From the NCBI GenBank assembly GCA_001579985.1, contig LRSR01003593.1:1-20810 (forward strand): 20,810 bases of DNA, given 5' to 3'. The position numbers were made by a program, and so were the translations under genes. Each line of letters begins with the position of its first letter. Position 1 is the first letter of the stretch. This document shows positions 1 through 8,462 of this stretch, one piece after another. The notes below the pieces were generated by a model that did not search any database, was not told the DNA's origin, and worked only from the letters and a program-made list of their open reading frames with translations. The stretch is from Hypsibius dujardini (Eukaryota; Tardigrada; Eutardigrada; Parachela; Hypsibiidae).

Positions 1-155
1 CGCCCCTTTTGCCCATACCCCGGACCCTCCACTAACTGACACTCAACTAAAGATATTACAAATTCCTTAAAATACAAATTTACTTCAAATAAAAACTTCA
101 AGGCACTTGCATTTAAACAAAAAATGAAACCTTCAAAGATCAAAGTTCATAAAAA
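1..155. other. Left-edge spacer, no gene seen
   Basis: AT-rich sequence with no supported coding frame. Positions 151-155 (TTTTT on the minus strand) lie immediately after the tRNA 3' end and look like its pol III terminator. Confidence 0.6.
151..155 (-). terminator. Pol III T5 terminator of tRNA-Val
   Basis: A run of five Ts on the minus strand begins directly after the discriminator base. Confidence 0.75.
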
Positions 156-228
156 TGCTCTTGCCAGGGTTCGAACCTGAGACCTTCTCCGTGTAAAGGA
201 GACGTGATAACCACTACACTACAAGAGC
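156..228 (-). tRNA. tRNA-Val (anticodon UAC)
   Basis: On the minus strand a 73-nt cloverleaf is visible. The 7-bp acceptor stem is GCTCTTG with CAAGAGC, followed by discriminator A at 156. The D-arm contains TAGTGTAGTGGTTATCA, which doubles as the A box. The anticodon stem TCTCC/GGAGA encloses the loop TTTACAC, giving anticodon TAC (reads GUA, valine). The T-arm contains GGTTCGAACCC, the B box. There is no intron. Five Ts follow directly at 155-151 and would terminate pol III. The gene lies about 120 bp downstream of the DXO stop codon, on the same strand. Confidence 0.95.
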
Positions 229-334
229 CGATTGAAATCTGGCAAAGTTTTGTCAATACGCGTGTCTGGTCCAACTTGTTGTTTCCCTCTCATACTTTTG
301 AATCGATAAAACTGGCAAACTTGGTCCATGGAGA

Positions 335-340
335 TTTAAT
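335..340 (-). terminator. Candidate poly(A) signal (ATTAAA) of DXO
   Basis: ATTAAA on the minus strand, 9 nt past the DXO stop codon. It is a common variant of AATAAA. The 3' UTR would be very short, ending before the tRNA. Confidence 0.4.
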
Positions 341-348
341 TGAACAAA

Positions 349-2652
349 CTACAAAGCTTTGGCGGATTTTGGCCTAGCTTCCATGTACCAGTCAGGAATG
401 AACTTCCAAGCGGAATCCGGTGCTTCAACGGTGCAGGCTATTTTCTCCGCACCCGGATTCCACTCAAACCGATAGATGGCCCTAGACAGACACACACGAA
501 CAAATTGAACGGTCCACGGCCAGATCTTGTTAAAAAATCAGTTTCTTACTTGTCATACTCCTCCACGGCAATTTGACGGACAAAGAGTAAAAAGTCTGCC
601 AGGAAATTGGCGCAGATGTTGGGAAGCCATGGCTGCCCGTTTTCCTATAATCATGAAGCAACGCGCAGTTTTACTGATTAGCTTTTCCGTTCTCAACAGC
701 TCGAAAAATCCCTCCTAGCTGGTCAGCATTACTCGAACTCTCCTGGAAATGGACTGTGTGGGTATCTCCTCGGTCGAGCTGACCCGTCCGTAATCATTCC
801 GGAATCCCACCACAATTAAGGGAACACCCGCAATGAAGCTTTGCGCCCAAAACTTCATCAGTTTATGGTTGCTGCAACACAGAAAATGTCGGTCTGCCTG
901 CCTGTCTGCCTGTCTGCCTGTCTGTCTGTCTGTCTGTCTGCCTGTCTGTCTGTCTGTCTGTCTGCCTGTCTGCCTGTCTGCCTGTCTGTCTGTCTGCCTG
1001 TCTGTCTGCCTGTCTGTCTGTAGTGAATCATTGCCTGGTTATCTTTGCGCGTCTGCTGAGCTCACCAAAAATTCTGGTATTGCCGGTTATTTTCAATGTT
1101 TCGGGCAGTTTTCAGCTCCACATAACGGTCCGGCGCCTTTTCGGTCCCGACTTCGGGGTCGTAGCAGTCCATCTCAGCGCCGTAGAGGATACCGGTATTT
1201 TTGAGCCGTGAGAACAATACCGTCTGAAAGCTCTCAAAGTTATCGACCGGCTTCCTGAACTCCTTCTCATCATCCGGCTGGTTCGTCATGTACTGCTCAA
1301 ACTTGAATCCCCTGCAAAGGTAAGAGAGGACGAGAATGGAACGTAAGACATCTGAGTCAGTCAATGTCTGCTTCCGTATTTTGACAGCTTACCAGTACAT
1401 GAAGGTTCGATCCTTCTTCGTTTCACTCAACCGTCGGGATTCGTGATTCCGGTTCTCGAAAGACGACATGTAGAGGATGCCGTCGATCTTGCAGACGCAC
1501 AAAATCCATCCGTTCTGTCGGTCGTAAGGCGTCGTGAGGAGCTCATGCAGTTTTCCACGCCAACAGACCATTTGAATTTTAGAACTGCAAAAGAATCACC
1601 ATCACAATGTTAACTCAGGGCTTGATTGATTGATTCATCAACAAAATTTCCGAAGTTTCAATTTTTTGATCCAAATCACTGCAAAACGTTTGACGCCAAG
1701 ATTTCTAACACCTTTTCACTCCAAATTTGATTTTAAATCGACTGACATTAGCAGCATCTGATTTGGATGCTAGGGGGCGGAGCTATGGCTCATTTCGGTA
1801 ATGTCACTCGGACGCCTGGACTGACACTACCCCATAGCTCCGCCCCCTGGCATCCAAATCAGATGCTGCTAATGTCAATCGATTTTAAATCAAATTTGAA
1901 GTGAAACGGTGTCAGAAATCTTGACATCAAACGTGTTGCAGTGGTTTGGATCGAAAAATTGAAACTTCGAAAATATTGCTGATGAATCAATCAATCAAGC
2001 CCCGGGCCATAACACAAAGTAGTGCGGCTATTTGTGTCTTCCTTATTTTTTTCTGAAACCGCGAATGTGATTTCTAGCCCAAGAGCCCAATATAAAATTA
2101 TAATATATGAACAGGTATTTTTGAAAAATCACCAAATCACAATTGAAATTAATCTGAACCGCACTAAAACGAATGCATCAGACAGAATGATCAATCAAAT
2201 GAATCAATCAATCGACAACAAAAACATATAAAGACAGCAAATCAATCGATCAATCAATCGACAACAAAAACATACAAAGACGGCAAATCAATCAATCAAC
2301 GCAAGGAGCAAAGCACCCACCGAAGCTTGTTAAATTCTGTGGGATGGTGAGCAATCCATTGCAGTAGGAACTCCAAATGCTCCGTCATCTTGTACTCCTG
2401 CTTATGATCGATAAACACATCCATCCCCTGGTCCAAGTTGATGTTGAGGTGCGTGACAACAGGACCCGGGCCACGACGTACGAGAGGTTTCAGCGCACGA
2501 GCATCGTCGTGATACTGTCGCCGCTGATCATCCCGCCGGCTGAGACTAAAACAGCCAACTTCCTGGGGCTGAGAGAAGCTGGGAAATCCACCGTCAAACT
2601 GCTGAATGTCACGCATGGAAGAGCGCGGGAAGATCGGCGCTCCGAGGGCCAT
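349..2652 (-). CDS. DXO: DXO/Rai1 (Dom3Z) family decapping exoribonuclease
   Basis: Six exons: 2652-2321, 1584-1393, 1311-1066, 871-733, 644-550 and 481-349. All junctions are in phase and the product is 378 aa, close to the ~396 aa of human DXO. The family hydrolyses incomplete or non-canonical caps (triphosphate, unmethylated, NAD) and degrades the RNA 5'-3' as part of nuclear 5'-end quality control. Seen in the sequence: an N-terminal SQPQEVGCFS region; TTPYDRQNGW near residue 130; GFKFEQYM with E180; the metal-binding GAEMD motif (E221, D223); VELKT (E240, K242); and HKLMKFWAQSF..GVP after residue 258. These match the DXO catalytic Glu/Asp/Glu/Lys set. The start is the first in-frame ATG after an upstream stop; an additional 5' exon cannot be excluded. 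Codon 257, split by intron 3, reads Cys where I expect Tyr. Intron 1 contains a foldback element and intron 3 a TGTC array. Confidence 0.93.
892..1021. repeat. TCTG/CCTG tetranucleotide array in DXO intron 3
   Basis: About 130 bp of TCTG units interspersed with CCTG on the plus strand. It fills most of intron 3 (872-1065) and ends about 45 nt from the donor of exon 3. The apparent Cys-Leu-Ser-Val frames here are only repeat translations. Confidence 0.95.
1616..2003. mobile_element. Foldback (long inverted repeat) element in DXO intron 1
   Basis: Two arms of about 172 bp (1617-1788 and 1832-2003) are inverted copies, roughly 90% alike by eye, around a ~43-nt loop. Outer ends are GCTTGATTGATTGATTCATC and its complement. 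The inner ends carry GGGGGCGGAGCTATGG and its complement. There is no coding capacity, so it is a non-autonomous MITE/foldback type of unknown superfamily. It lies wholly inside intron 1 (1585-2320). The same inner 16-mer occurs in the 12449-13065 element. Confidence 0.85.
2206..2299. repeat. 45-bp direct repeat x2 with ATCA microsatellite
   Basis: Two copies of a ~45-bp unit containing CAATCGACAACAAAAACATA, separated by ATCA-rich sequence, at the 5' end of DXO intron 1. They differ at only a few positions. Confidence 0.8.
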
Positions 2653-2946
2653 TGGGGAGCCGGTCGGAAATGGGCTCGAACTCAGACCGCAGTCAATCAA
2701 TCAAGCCACCGCAACGCCCAAGCAGTGCTGGTCCAAGTTATGTGCTCAGTCAGTGAGCCACAGAATTTCGAATTTCCGCAAGAGCAGAAAGCACGTCAAG
2801 AACGATGCATTTTCAGAAAAATTTGAAATTGAGTGAATTTCTAAATTTGATGCGGAAATGTTTGAGAAACTTCTGGAACGGCGCTCTAAAGAAGGCCGAA
2901 GAGAAACAAAATGACATTTGGGCTTGTGCATTCTTCGCTTTGCTAG

Positions 2947-2990
2947 AAATCAAGCAAATCAAGCAAATCAAGCAAATCAAGCAAATCAAC
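2947..2990. repeat. 9-bp tandem repeat (AAATCAAGC)n
   Basis: About four to five uninterrupted copies of AAATCAAGC on the plus strand, upstream of the DXO start. Confidence 0.9.
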
Positions 2991-3129
2991 AGAGTGGTTG
3001 GGCGTTGGGGCGAGTCTTTGCAGGTTGATTGATTGATTGAGTACGCTGGGACGGTTTGGCTGATTGGCTTATCGGCCCGGGTCGGCCTATACCAACTCTA
3101 TTCCCGTCACGGATGTAAATAATCACTCA

Positions 3130-3345
3130 ATCAATCATCGATGTAGATTAAATGCTTTTCATCCCTTAACCAGCATCCGGGCCCTTAACCAGCAGGAACA
3201 AAGGCGTTCCTATCGGCGGAGTTAATCAATCAATTGATGCAGATAACATGCTTCTCAGCCCTTAACAAGCAAGAACAAAATCCTTAACCAGCGGGAACAA
3301 AATCATTAATTAACAGGAACAAAATCCTTAACCAGCAAGTAACCA
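3130..3345. repeat. Degenerate repeats built on CCTTAACCAGC
   Basis: Five or six imperfect copies of CCTTAACCAGCAGGAACAAA are spread over the interval. An outer ~94-bp direct repeat pairs 3130-3174 with 3224-3271; both hold AATCAATCA..GATG.AGAT..ATGCTT.TCA..CCTTAA. This suggests a decayed minisatellite. Confidence 0.7.
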
Positions 3346-3732
3346 GGCAATGCTTGTTCCTAAAACTATAGCGGATTTCGTTCAGACTATTTGTTTTATT
3401 GTGTGCCCTTGCGAATGAGGATTTTTCGGTTTTGAATTTTCCAAGTTCGAGTCCGTGAACGAATCTAGCTTTTTATTTAATTACTCTTTAAACCGAACGG
3501 AAGGATTTTTTTCTCGTTTCCCTTTTCGGATTCAACGTGTTCGTTTTTCTGTCTGTTCCGTTTTTGGGACGAAGTTTGGTCGTTTTGGAACTGCGCACCA
3601 AGTATTGTTACATTATTGTTATTGTTCGACTGAAGCAGAGAAACTCTTGCGGAATGTATAAAATCTTTTTGAAGGAAGTAAAAAAAACACGTGGCAAAAC
3701 TTCAAGCTGCCCGAAATAAAGCCATTTTTTTA

Positions 3733-4256
3733 CCGGCGCCCAGCAAAATGGGGTGATCGGAGTTTGAGCCAGTTATGGCCAATGCGTGCAGCTCTTTCTC
3801 ACATCGGTTGATTCATTGATTTAACACCGGATCGCCAAAATTATTTAAAGTCAATCAATCGATCGACTGAGCAAAGACTGCGTAGTCAGCTGTGATCAAA
3901 AACAGCTGCACGCATTGGCCGAAATTGGTTCAAACTCCGACCGCCCCATTTTGTTGGGCGCTGATAAATAGTTGGCTTTAATTTGGTCGATTGATTGATT
4001 GACTTCGATCTGGTGTTAAATCAGTGAATCAAGCGATGTGAGAAACAGCTGCACGCATTAGCCAAAATTGGCTCAAACTCAGACCACCTTATTTTGCTGG
4101 GCGCCGATAAATATTTGGCTTTAATTTGGTCGATTGATTGATTGACTTCGATCTGGTGTTAAATCAGTGAATCAAGAAACAGCTGCACGCATTGGCCAAA
4201 ATTGGCTCAAACTCCGACCACCTTATTTTGCTGGGCGCCGATAAATAGTTGGCTTT
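3733..4256. repeat. Palindromic tandem repeat, one inverted and three direct arms
   Basis: A left arm (3735-3837) contains GGCGCCCAGCAAAATGGGG and TGCGTGCAGCT. It is followed by three oppositely oriented copies beginning with AACAGCTGCACGCATT at 3901, 4044 and 4178, with spacings of 143 and 134 bp. The spacer motif GGTGTTAAATCA.TGAATCAA.CGATGTGA is also inverted in the left arm. There is no coding potential. It could be a foldback element whose right arm has been tandemly amplified. Confidence 0.8.
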
Positions 4257-4664
4257 GATTCGGTCCTTCGAGATTGGAAGGTGTTGAGAGATTCTCATTT
4301 CCAGAGATCGGAAGGCAGAGAAACTATCAAGTAAGTCTCCAATGACAAAGAAAGAACAGAGAAAAGAGAACAGAGAACAAAGAACAGAACCGGCTGTAAG
4401 TAAATTTCATGCAACACCAACACATGCTTTCTTGCAGAACATTCAGCGAGCGAGTTATAAACAGAAGAGAAATGTGCGCAACAGATTCAAAACACTTTTC
4501 AAACAAACATTTCATCCTCCAACATCCACGATGGAAACGAGAAGGAGCTAGGCAAGCGAGTACATCGGAACAGGCGCTTTCCGGCCGCGACCCGGATTGA
4601 TATTCATTGATCCGTGATCCTGCAAAGGGCGGGGATGGATAGGGTCAAGAAAATGGAGAACTAA

Positions 4665-4820
4665 ACACGTGGCAAAAACCTTGCGCTAACCGAATTAGGC
4701 CCTTTAACTCGGAGCTGTGTACAACAGCCATGCAACGAGTGTAATGGCTTAACTCGGTTAACGCAAGGTTTTTTGCCACGTGGCAGAAACCTTGCGCTAA
4801 CCGAATTAAGCACTTTAACT
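4665..4820. repeat. Three-arm inverted repeat with CACGTGGCA
   Basis: Arm 1 (4665-4711, CACGTGGCAAAAACCTTGCG then CTAACCGAATTA) recurs inverted at 4749-4783 and again direct at 4777-4816. The last two share the self-complementary CACGTG. A partial CACGTGGCAAAA copy lies near 3689. There is no protein coding. Confidence 0.8.
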
Positions 4821-5053
4821 CCAGGGCTTTTCATTTTAGATGCAATTCAGTAAGCGATAGGAAAAATTTGAACGGAGGATCACCAGTTTCAGGGTAATCA
4901 ACCAATTACTTTAAAACGATTTGAAGTGACCACAAACAAGCGGTTGATTGGTTGATTTACTGATCGTCTTTATCCAACCCCTTGCCCCGCCCCTTGGGCC
5001 CATCGCTCGGACTCTCATTAAACTTTTTCCTGTAGCTGACTGTATATCTATAC

Positions 5054-5059
5054 TTTATT
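5054..5059 (-). terminator. Candidate poly(A) signal of the eIF4E gene
   Basis: AATAAA on the minus strand overlaps the last base of the TAA stop codon of the read-through eIF4E model. If used, the 3' UTR is only some tens of nucleotides. Confidence 0.45.
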
Positions 5060-6413
5060 TAAAAGTTCCAAAGAAAAGGTCTTACATAGAATTCCAGTTT
5101 GGCCCAACACTCCCCCGTCAAAACGCCCGCAATTTTCCGCCCAATCGCTAGACAAGCCTCCCTCAAGGTCGTTCCGGTCCAGATTGCAAAACGAAAGCTG
5201 CCACTCCGACAGGACACCACCAAGCCGTTGACATCGTTGTTGAAGTCGTCGAACTGTTCACCGACCAGCAACATGAGCTGGAAGAACAAACGAAGCGGCT
5301 GCCATCAATCAATCAATCGATCAATCAAGCATTCAACCAATCAATCAATCAATCAAGCAAGCAAGCAAGCAATCTATCAATCAACCAATCGATGGACCCA
5401 GAGAACCCGACCAAACCACCGATCTGAATGAGCTCAATTGAGTGGTTGGCAAGTCGGAATGAGTTTTGCCAAATGAAGCAACGAGAAACACGTACCAGTT
5501 CCCGATACAACTCATTGATGGAGGACTTCTTCACGGACACCGTCGACAGTGTCATTCGCCAACTTCCTCCGTTGGAGTTAGCCACGTCCTCCCATTCCGG
5601 TCGAATCATCCGCATCTCGCCCAATCCGCCTCGGAAAAACGAATAATCACTGCCGCGACTCAAATCCGCCACGGGGATGATCGATTTGCATGTCCTACAA
5701 GCACGAAATGTCAAGGACGTCGCAAATCACCTTCCCTCAAACGGAACCTTCCCATCGAAATTTCATACCCCCAAAATTCCTCGACGGTCTGGAAGCTGAT
5801 CACTTGCTTGTTGGCGCTGCTCCAATCGTTGGAATTCCTCACGGCGTCGCCGTCCAGGAAGAAAAGTGTCCAAGGCGTCTCCAGGGAATGATAGAAGAAT
5901 CTCGCCTCGTTTTCCTGCTCTTGAACATCGTTCCCGGCTTCCATGTGAAGGGGTGGTGTCATGGCAGGCGGTGTCTCAGCCGGTGTCTCTGGGGAGGCAG
6001 TTAGGCTGAGAATCATCTGGCAAAAACCGCGTCGAAATCATGTTTTGCATAAAACAATGGCGGATTGAGGAGATGATGAAAAATGAATTGCGAGCGGACC
6101 CCTCGTAGATTTAACACACACACCCACACAGCCCTAAGGCCCATCAGAACGCCACCGGCGAACGACGTAATGGAAAAGTCCTGAGATTCGAATGGTCATG
6201 TGAGTTTATTTCTATTGAACCGTTTGCTCGGAGCTGGCCGTTGCTGCTTTGGAGTTTGAGACAGTAAAGTAGAAACGACACTGTGACGTCGTTCGAATCT
6301 CAGGACTTTCACTGTAATGGTAAAAGCAAAACAGAACTGACCTCTTTCTCTGGCGATGAATCCGATGGATGGCTCGTGCGCTTCTTCCCCTTTCCCGGCT
6401 TCTTTTTTGCCAT
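5059..6413 (-). CDS. eIF4E-family cap-binding translation factor
   Basis: Four exons: 6413-6342, 6016-5769, 5694-5496 and 5277-5059, in phase, 245 aa. eIF4E binds the m7G cap and recruits eIF4G for translation initiation. Seen: a Lys-rich start (MAKKKPGKGKK); TPWTLFF (W73, equivalent to human W43); NDWSSAN (W89, human W56); TVEEFW (W106, human W73, the eIF4G/4E-BP contact); RPEWEDVANSNGG (W141 and E142, human W102/E103); GEQFDD; and FRFAIWT (W206, human W166). The cap sandwich and the m7G-binding Glu are therefore intact, and Trp at both the 43 and 56 positions fits class I. In the phosphate-binding loop R197 and R202 match R157 and K162, but the K159 position is Gly. Four extra residues precede PEWED. 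The C-terminus is uncertain: a GTAAGA donor at 5085 could splice to another end. The gene is divergent from survivin. Confidence 0.9.
5278..5400. repeat. ATCA/AAGC microsatellite in eIF4E intron 3
   Basis: Runs of CAATCAATCAATC with a short GCAAGCAAGCAA block within intron 3 (5278-5495). They belong to the ATTG/CAAT family scattered across the window. Confidence 0.85.
6174..6310. mobile_element. Short inverted-repeat (MITE-like) element in eIF4E intron 1
   Basis: AAAGTCCTGAGATTCGAA at 6175-6192 is inverted exactly at 6292-6309. Flanking ATGG matches extend the similarity weakly. There is a ~100-bp non-coding centre. It lies in intron 1 (6017-6341). No second copy is visible in the window. 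Confidence 0.6.
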
Positions 6414-6770
6414 TCTGAAGCAGATCGTACAGGGTAAATTTAATTGAAAACGGAAGTGAAAAAGAAGGATTGAATGAACTGTCTTTCGTTCATTGTGCAG
6501 TTCAAACTGTGCAATTCATTCTTTGCGACGCAAAATGAGACGACTTCGTTTAAATTCACACGCAAGTTTCTTCGGGTTGCATTGCAAATTCAGTCTGATT
6601 TCTACTTGATCTCTTCAGTACGCAGCTGCGCATTGCACATTGGCCTTCTCATTGTCTTGCCTGCTAGCTCTGGCTGAAACGTTTGCAGCTGTCTTCGTTT
6701 ATAAAATAAAACTCAATAATCTACTTTATATTAATTTCATAAGCATCTCTCTGTACCACGCGTGTATCGT

Positions 6771-6896
6771 AACTGCGGAAGTTCCAAGTTGGAACTTGGA
6801 ACAAAATTTCAACTCTTGAGTTGTTGTAATTTTGCCGTAGACGGTGTCTCCACCTAGGGTGAAACTTGCAAGTTCCAACTTACAACTTCCGCAGTT
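6771..6896. mobile_element. 126-bp MITE-like element in the divergent spacer
   Basis: Terminal inverted repeats of about 30 bp start with AACTGCGGAAGTT at 6771 and end with AACTTCCGCAGTT at 6896, with two or three mismatches. The inner half of each arm is itself a near palindrome (CCAAGTTGGAACTTGG). It is non-coding, and no clear target-site duplication could be picked out. Confidence 0.7.
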
Positions 6897-6956
6897 TCCA
6901 TACAACCTTCACTGCCAAACGCGCTGGAAACTCAGGAATCAGGATGATTTTGATGT

Positions 6957-7020
6957 GCAATGCGCAATGCCATAGCACCCTAGCAATCCGCAATGCCATA
7001 GGACCCTAGCAATGCGCAAC
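6957..7020. repeat. 26-bp tandem repeat, 2.4 copies
   Basis: Two full units (GCAATGCGCAATGCCATAGC + ACCCTA; the second has two changes) and a partial third, about 165 bp upstream of the survivin ATG. Confidence 0.85.
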
Positions 7021-7182
7021 TGATATAATGCACGTTTGTTTGGTGCCATTTCCCAGAGTTTTTCCAGAGTTGGAGTCCTCCAACGGCCGGAACTTTTTTC
7101 TCCCGCGCCGTTCCACCTCATGGCAAACAGATTTAATCTCGAAAAAGCATTCATGTAACTGGTTTTGAGCTCACTTTTTCAA

Positions 7183-8057
7183 ATGGAGACGATGCCCGCG
7201 ATTCCGAGGAGCGATGCCAAGGAGAACGACGGGGAAACTTCCCCGCAATGGGTCACCGAGCCGAGCCCGTCCGCCGCCACTGCCGCTGGCAAGGCTCTCA
7301 ACATCACCGCTTTCGAGCCGTCACCTGCAGAGGAGCGGGAAATCATGCAGAGCAACGCCCGACGTGTGGAGACTTTCACAGTGAAGAAGTGGCCGGGGAA
7401 GTTGTCGAAGAGCTCAACGACAAATCCGCAGCGGATGGCCGAGATCGGCTGGTACTGCACCGGACCGAAGACGGCAAAGTGCTATGCGTGTTTCAAGGTT
7501 GGTAGGGATGTTTAATTTCGACAGGGTTGAAAGTGCTTGGGCAGGGCCGGCTCATCTTTGACGAGCCGGTTGACTGTTCCATATTGTCGCTCGATTGATT
7601 GATTGATTGACGGATAATACATCACGTCAATCAATGAATCAACGGGAGGACAGAACGGCTTGTCTAGCTAAACAATGACAAACTTGTCCCATTCACACGT
7701 CCTTTGGTGTGATTCGTGTAACAATTATTCCCCAGCTTGTGAGAGTTCATCTTGCTTTTTTAGGTTCTGGAAGGGTGGGTTCCGGAAGACAACCCGAAGA
7801 CAGAGCATGAGAAGCACTGCACAGACTGCCCCCTCTCTACCATCAGCATCACCGACACCTCCGTCCTGACCTGGCGACAGATGATCAAGCTAGACTTGGC
7901 GATCGAGTGGCGACGAAAGAAGCTGATCGCGCAGCGTGAATGGGACAAGGTTGTCATGCTACATCAGCAACAGTCCGACGAGTTGAAGGGGTTGCTGGCC
8001 AAGCTCCAGAAGGACACGCCCATACACGATGTCACTGGACAGGAGTCGTATCTATGA
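7183..8057 (+). CDS. BIRC5: Survivin-type BIR protein (BIRC5-like)
   Basis: Two exons, 7183-7497 and 7764-8057, joined in phase (AAG^GTTGGT donor, TTTTTTAG acceptor), 202 aa. Survivins are chromosomal passenger complex subunits needed for Aurora B targeting and cytokinesis. Seen: a single BIR domain from about residue 60, with RVETFTVKKWP, NPQRMAEIGWYC and the zinc set C100-x2-C103-x16-H120-x6-C127. After it comes a long Lys/Glu/Gln-rich helix (MIKLDLAIEWRRKK to LLAKLQK) matching the survivin C-terminal helix, which binds INCENP and borealin in known members. The intron falls directly after CYACFK. The ATG at 7183 (caaATGG) opens a ~60-residue N-terminal extension that human survivin (142 aa) lacks. 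There is no RING or CARD, which argues against other IAPs. Confidence 0.93.
7546..7650. repeat. Hairpin and ATTG palindrome in survivin intron
   Basis: GCCGGCTCATC..GACGAGCCGGT can form a short hairpin at 7546-7571. It is followed by GATTGATTGATTGAC and its near complement GTCAATCAATGAATC. Probably microsatellite-derived. Confidence 0.55.
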
Positions 8058-8265
8058 CTAGAAAATCGGGTTCTCTCTTATTATCTTATTTTGTTATCAT
8101 CTGTTTCTTTTCAATCTTTCAGTTTGCAGACTTTTTGATTTTGTTAGTCAGGACGGATCATTTTTTCTGTACCGGTGGCAGCGGATATCGAAACGAGGAC
8201 GGTTTGCTTAAACAGACAAACAGACAGGCAGACAAACAGACAGGCAGGCAGGTAGGCAAACAAGC

Positions 8266-8310
<45 letters not shown>

Positions 8311-8462
8311 GTTAGACAGGTGACTAGATAGAGGGACAGACAGACAAATATGCAATTTGTCTCATGGAGGGTATACACTTGTTCATTTTTTATATAAGTA
8401 TAACTGGAAAACAGCGGTTTTTACATATACTAAGTAGATGTTCTGTTTCGCCTTCGAATCTG
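8058..8462. other. Convergent 3' spacer, survivin / carboxypeptidase
   Basis: 405 bp between the two stop codons, holding both 3' ends. The ACAG array 8211-8345 occupies a third of it. No gene is seen and no consensus AATAAA is obvious in either direction. Confidence 0.6.
8211..8345. repeat. ACAG (GACA) array in the 3' spacer
   Basis: CAGA units with CAGG and AACA variants, and a pure run of ten or more units near 8266-8310. It translates to Asp-Arg-Gln-Thr frames with no gene support. Confidence 0.95.

Larger units (their letters stand above)
2653..5053. other. Gene-free repeat-rich spacer between DXO and eIF4E
   Basis: I see no credible exon on either strand. The open frames here are short, lack recognisable motifs and overlap repeats. 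The stretch contains the DXO 5' region, a 9-bp tandem repeat (2947-2990), a degenerate tandem region (3130-3345), a palindromic tandem repeat (3733-4256), a three-arm inverted repeat (4665-4820) and scattered ATTG/CAAT microsatellites. DXO promoter elements must lie near 2653-2900, but I recognise none. Confidence 0.6.
6414..7182. promoter_or_regulatory. Shared spacer between divergent eIF4E and survivin genes
   Basis: About 770 bp between the eIF4E start (minus) and the survivin start (plus), so it must contain both 5' ends. A TATAAAATAAA run lies near 6700, but it is far from both start codons and I do not assign it. The spacer holds the inverted repeat 6771-6896 and a 26-bp tandem repeat 6957-7020. 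No further gene is seen. Confidence 0.5.

Noticed and set aside
833-1204. Cys-Leu-Ser-Val repeat open frame in DXO intron 3
   Set aside because: Translation of a TCTG array. Similar frames, and the Asp-Arg-Gln-Thr frames on the opposite strand, occur at every array.
4342-4600. Plus-strand frames rich in Lys/Glu/Arg (MTKKEQRKENREQR...)
   Set aside because: Low-complexity AGAACAGAGAA repeats, no recognisable domain, no splice or neighbour support.
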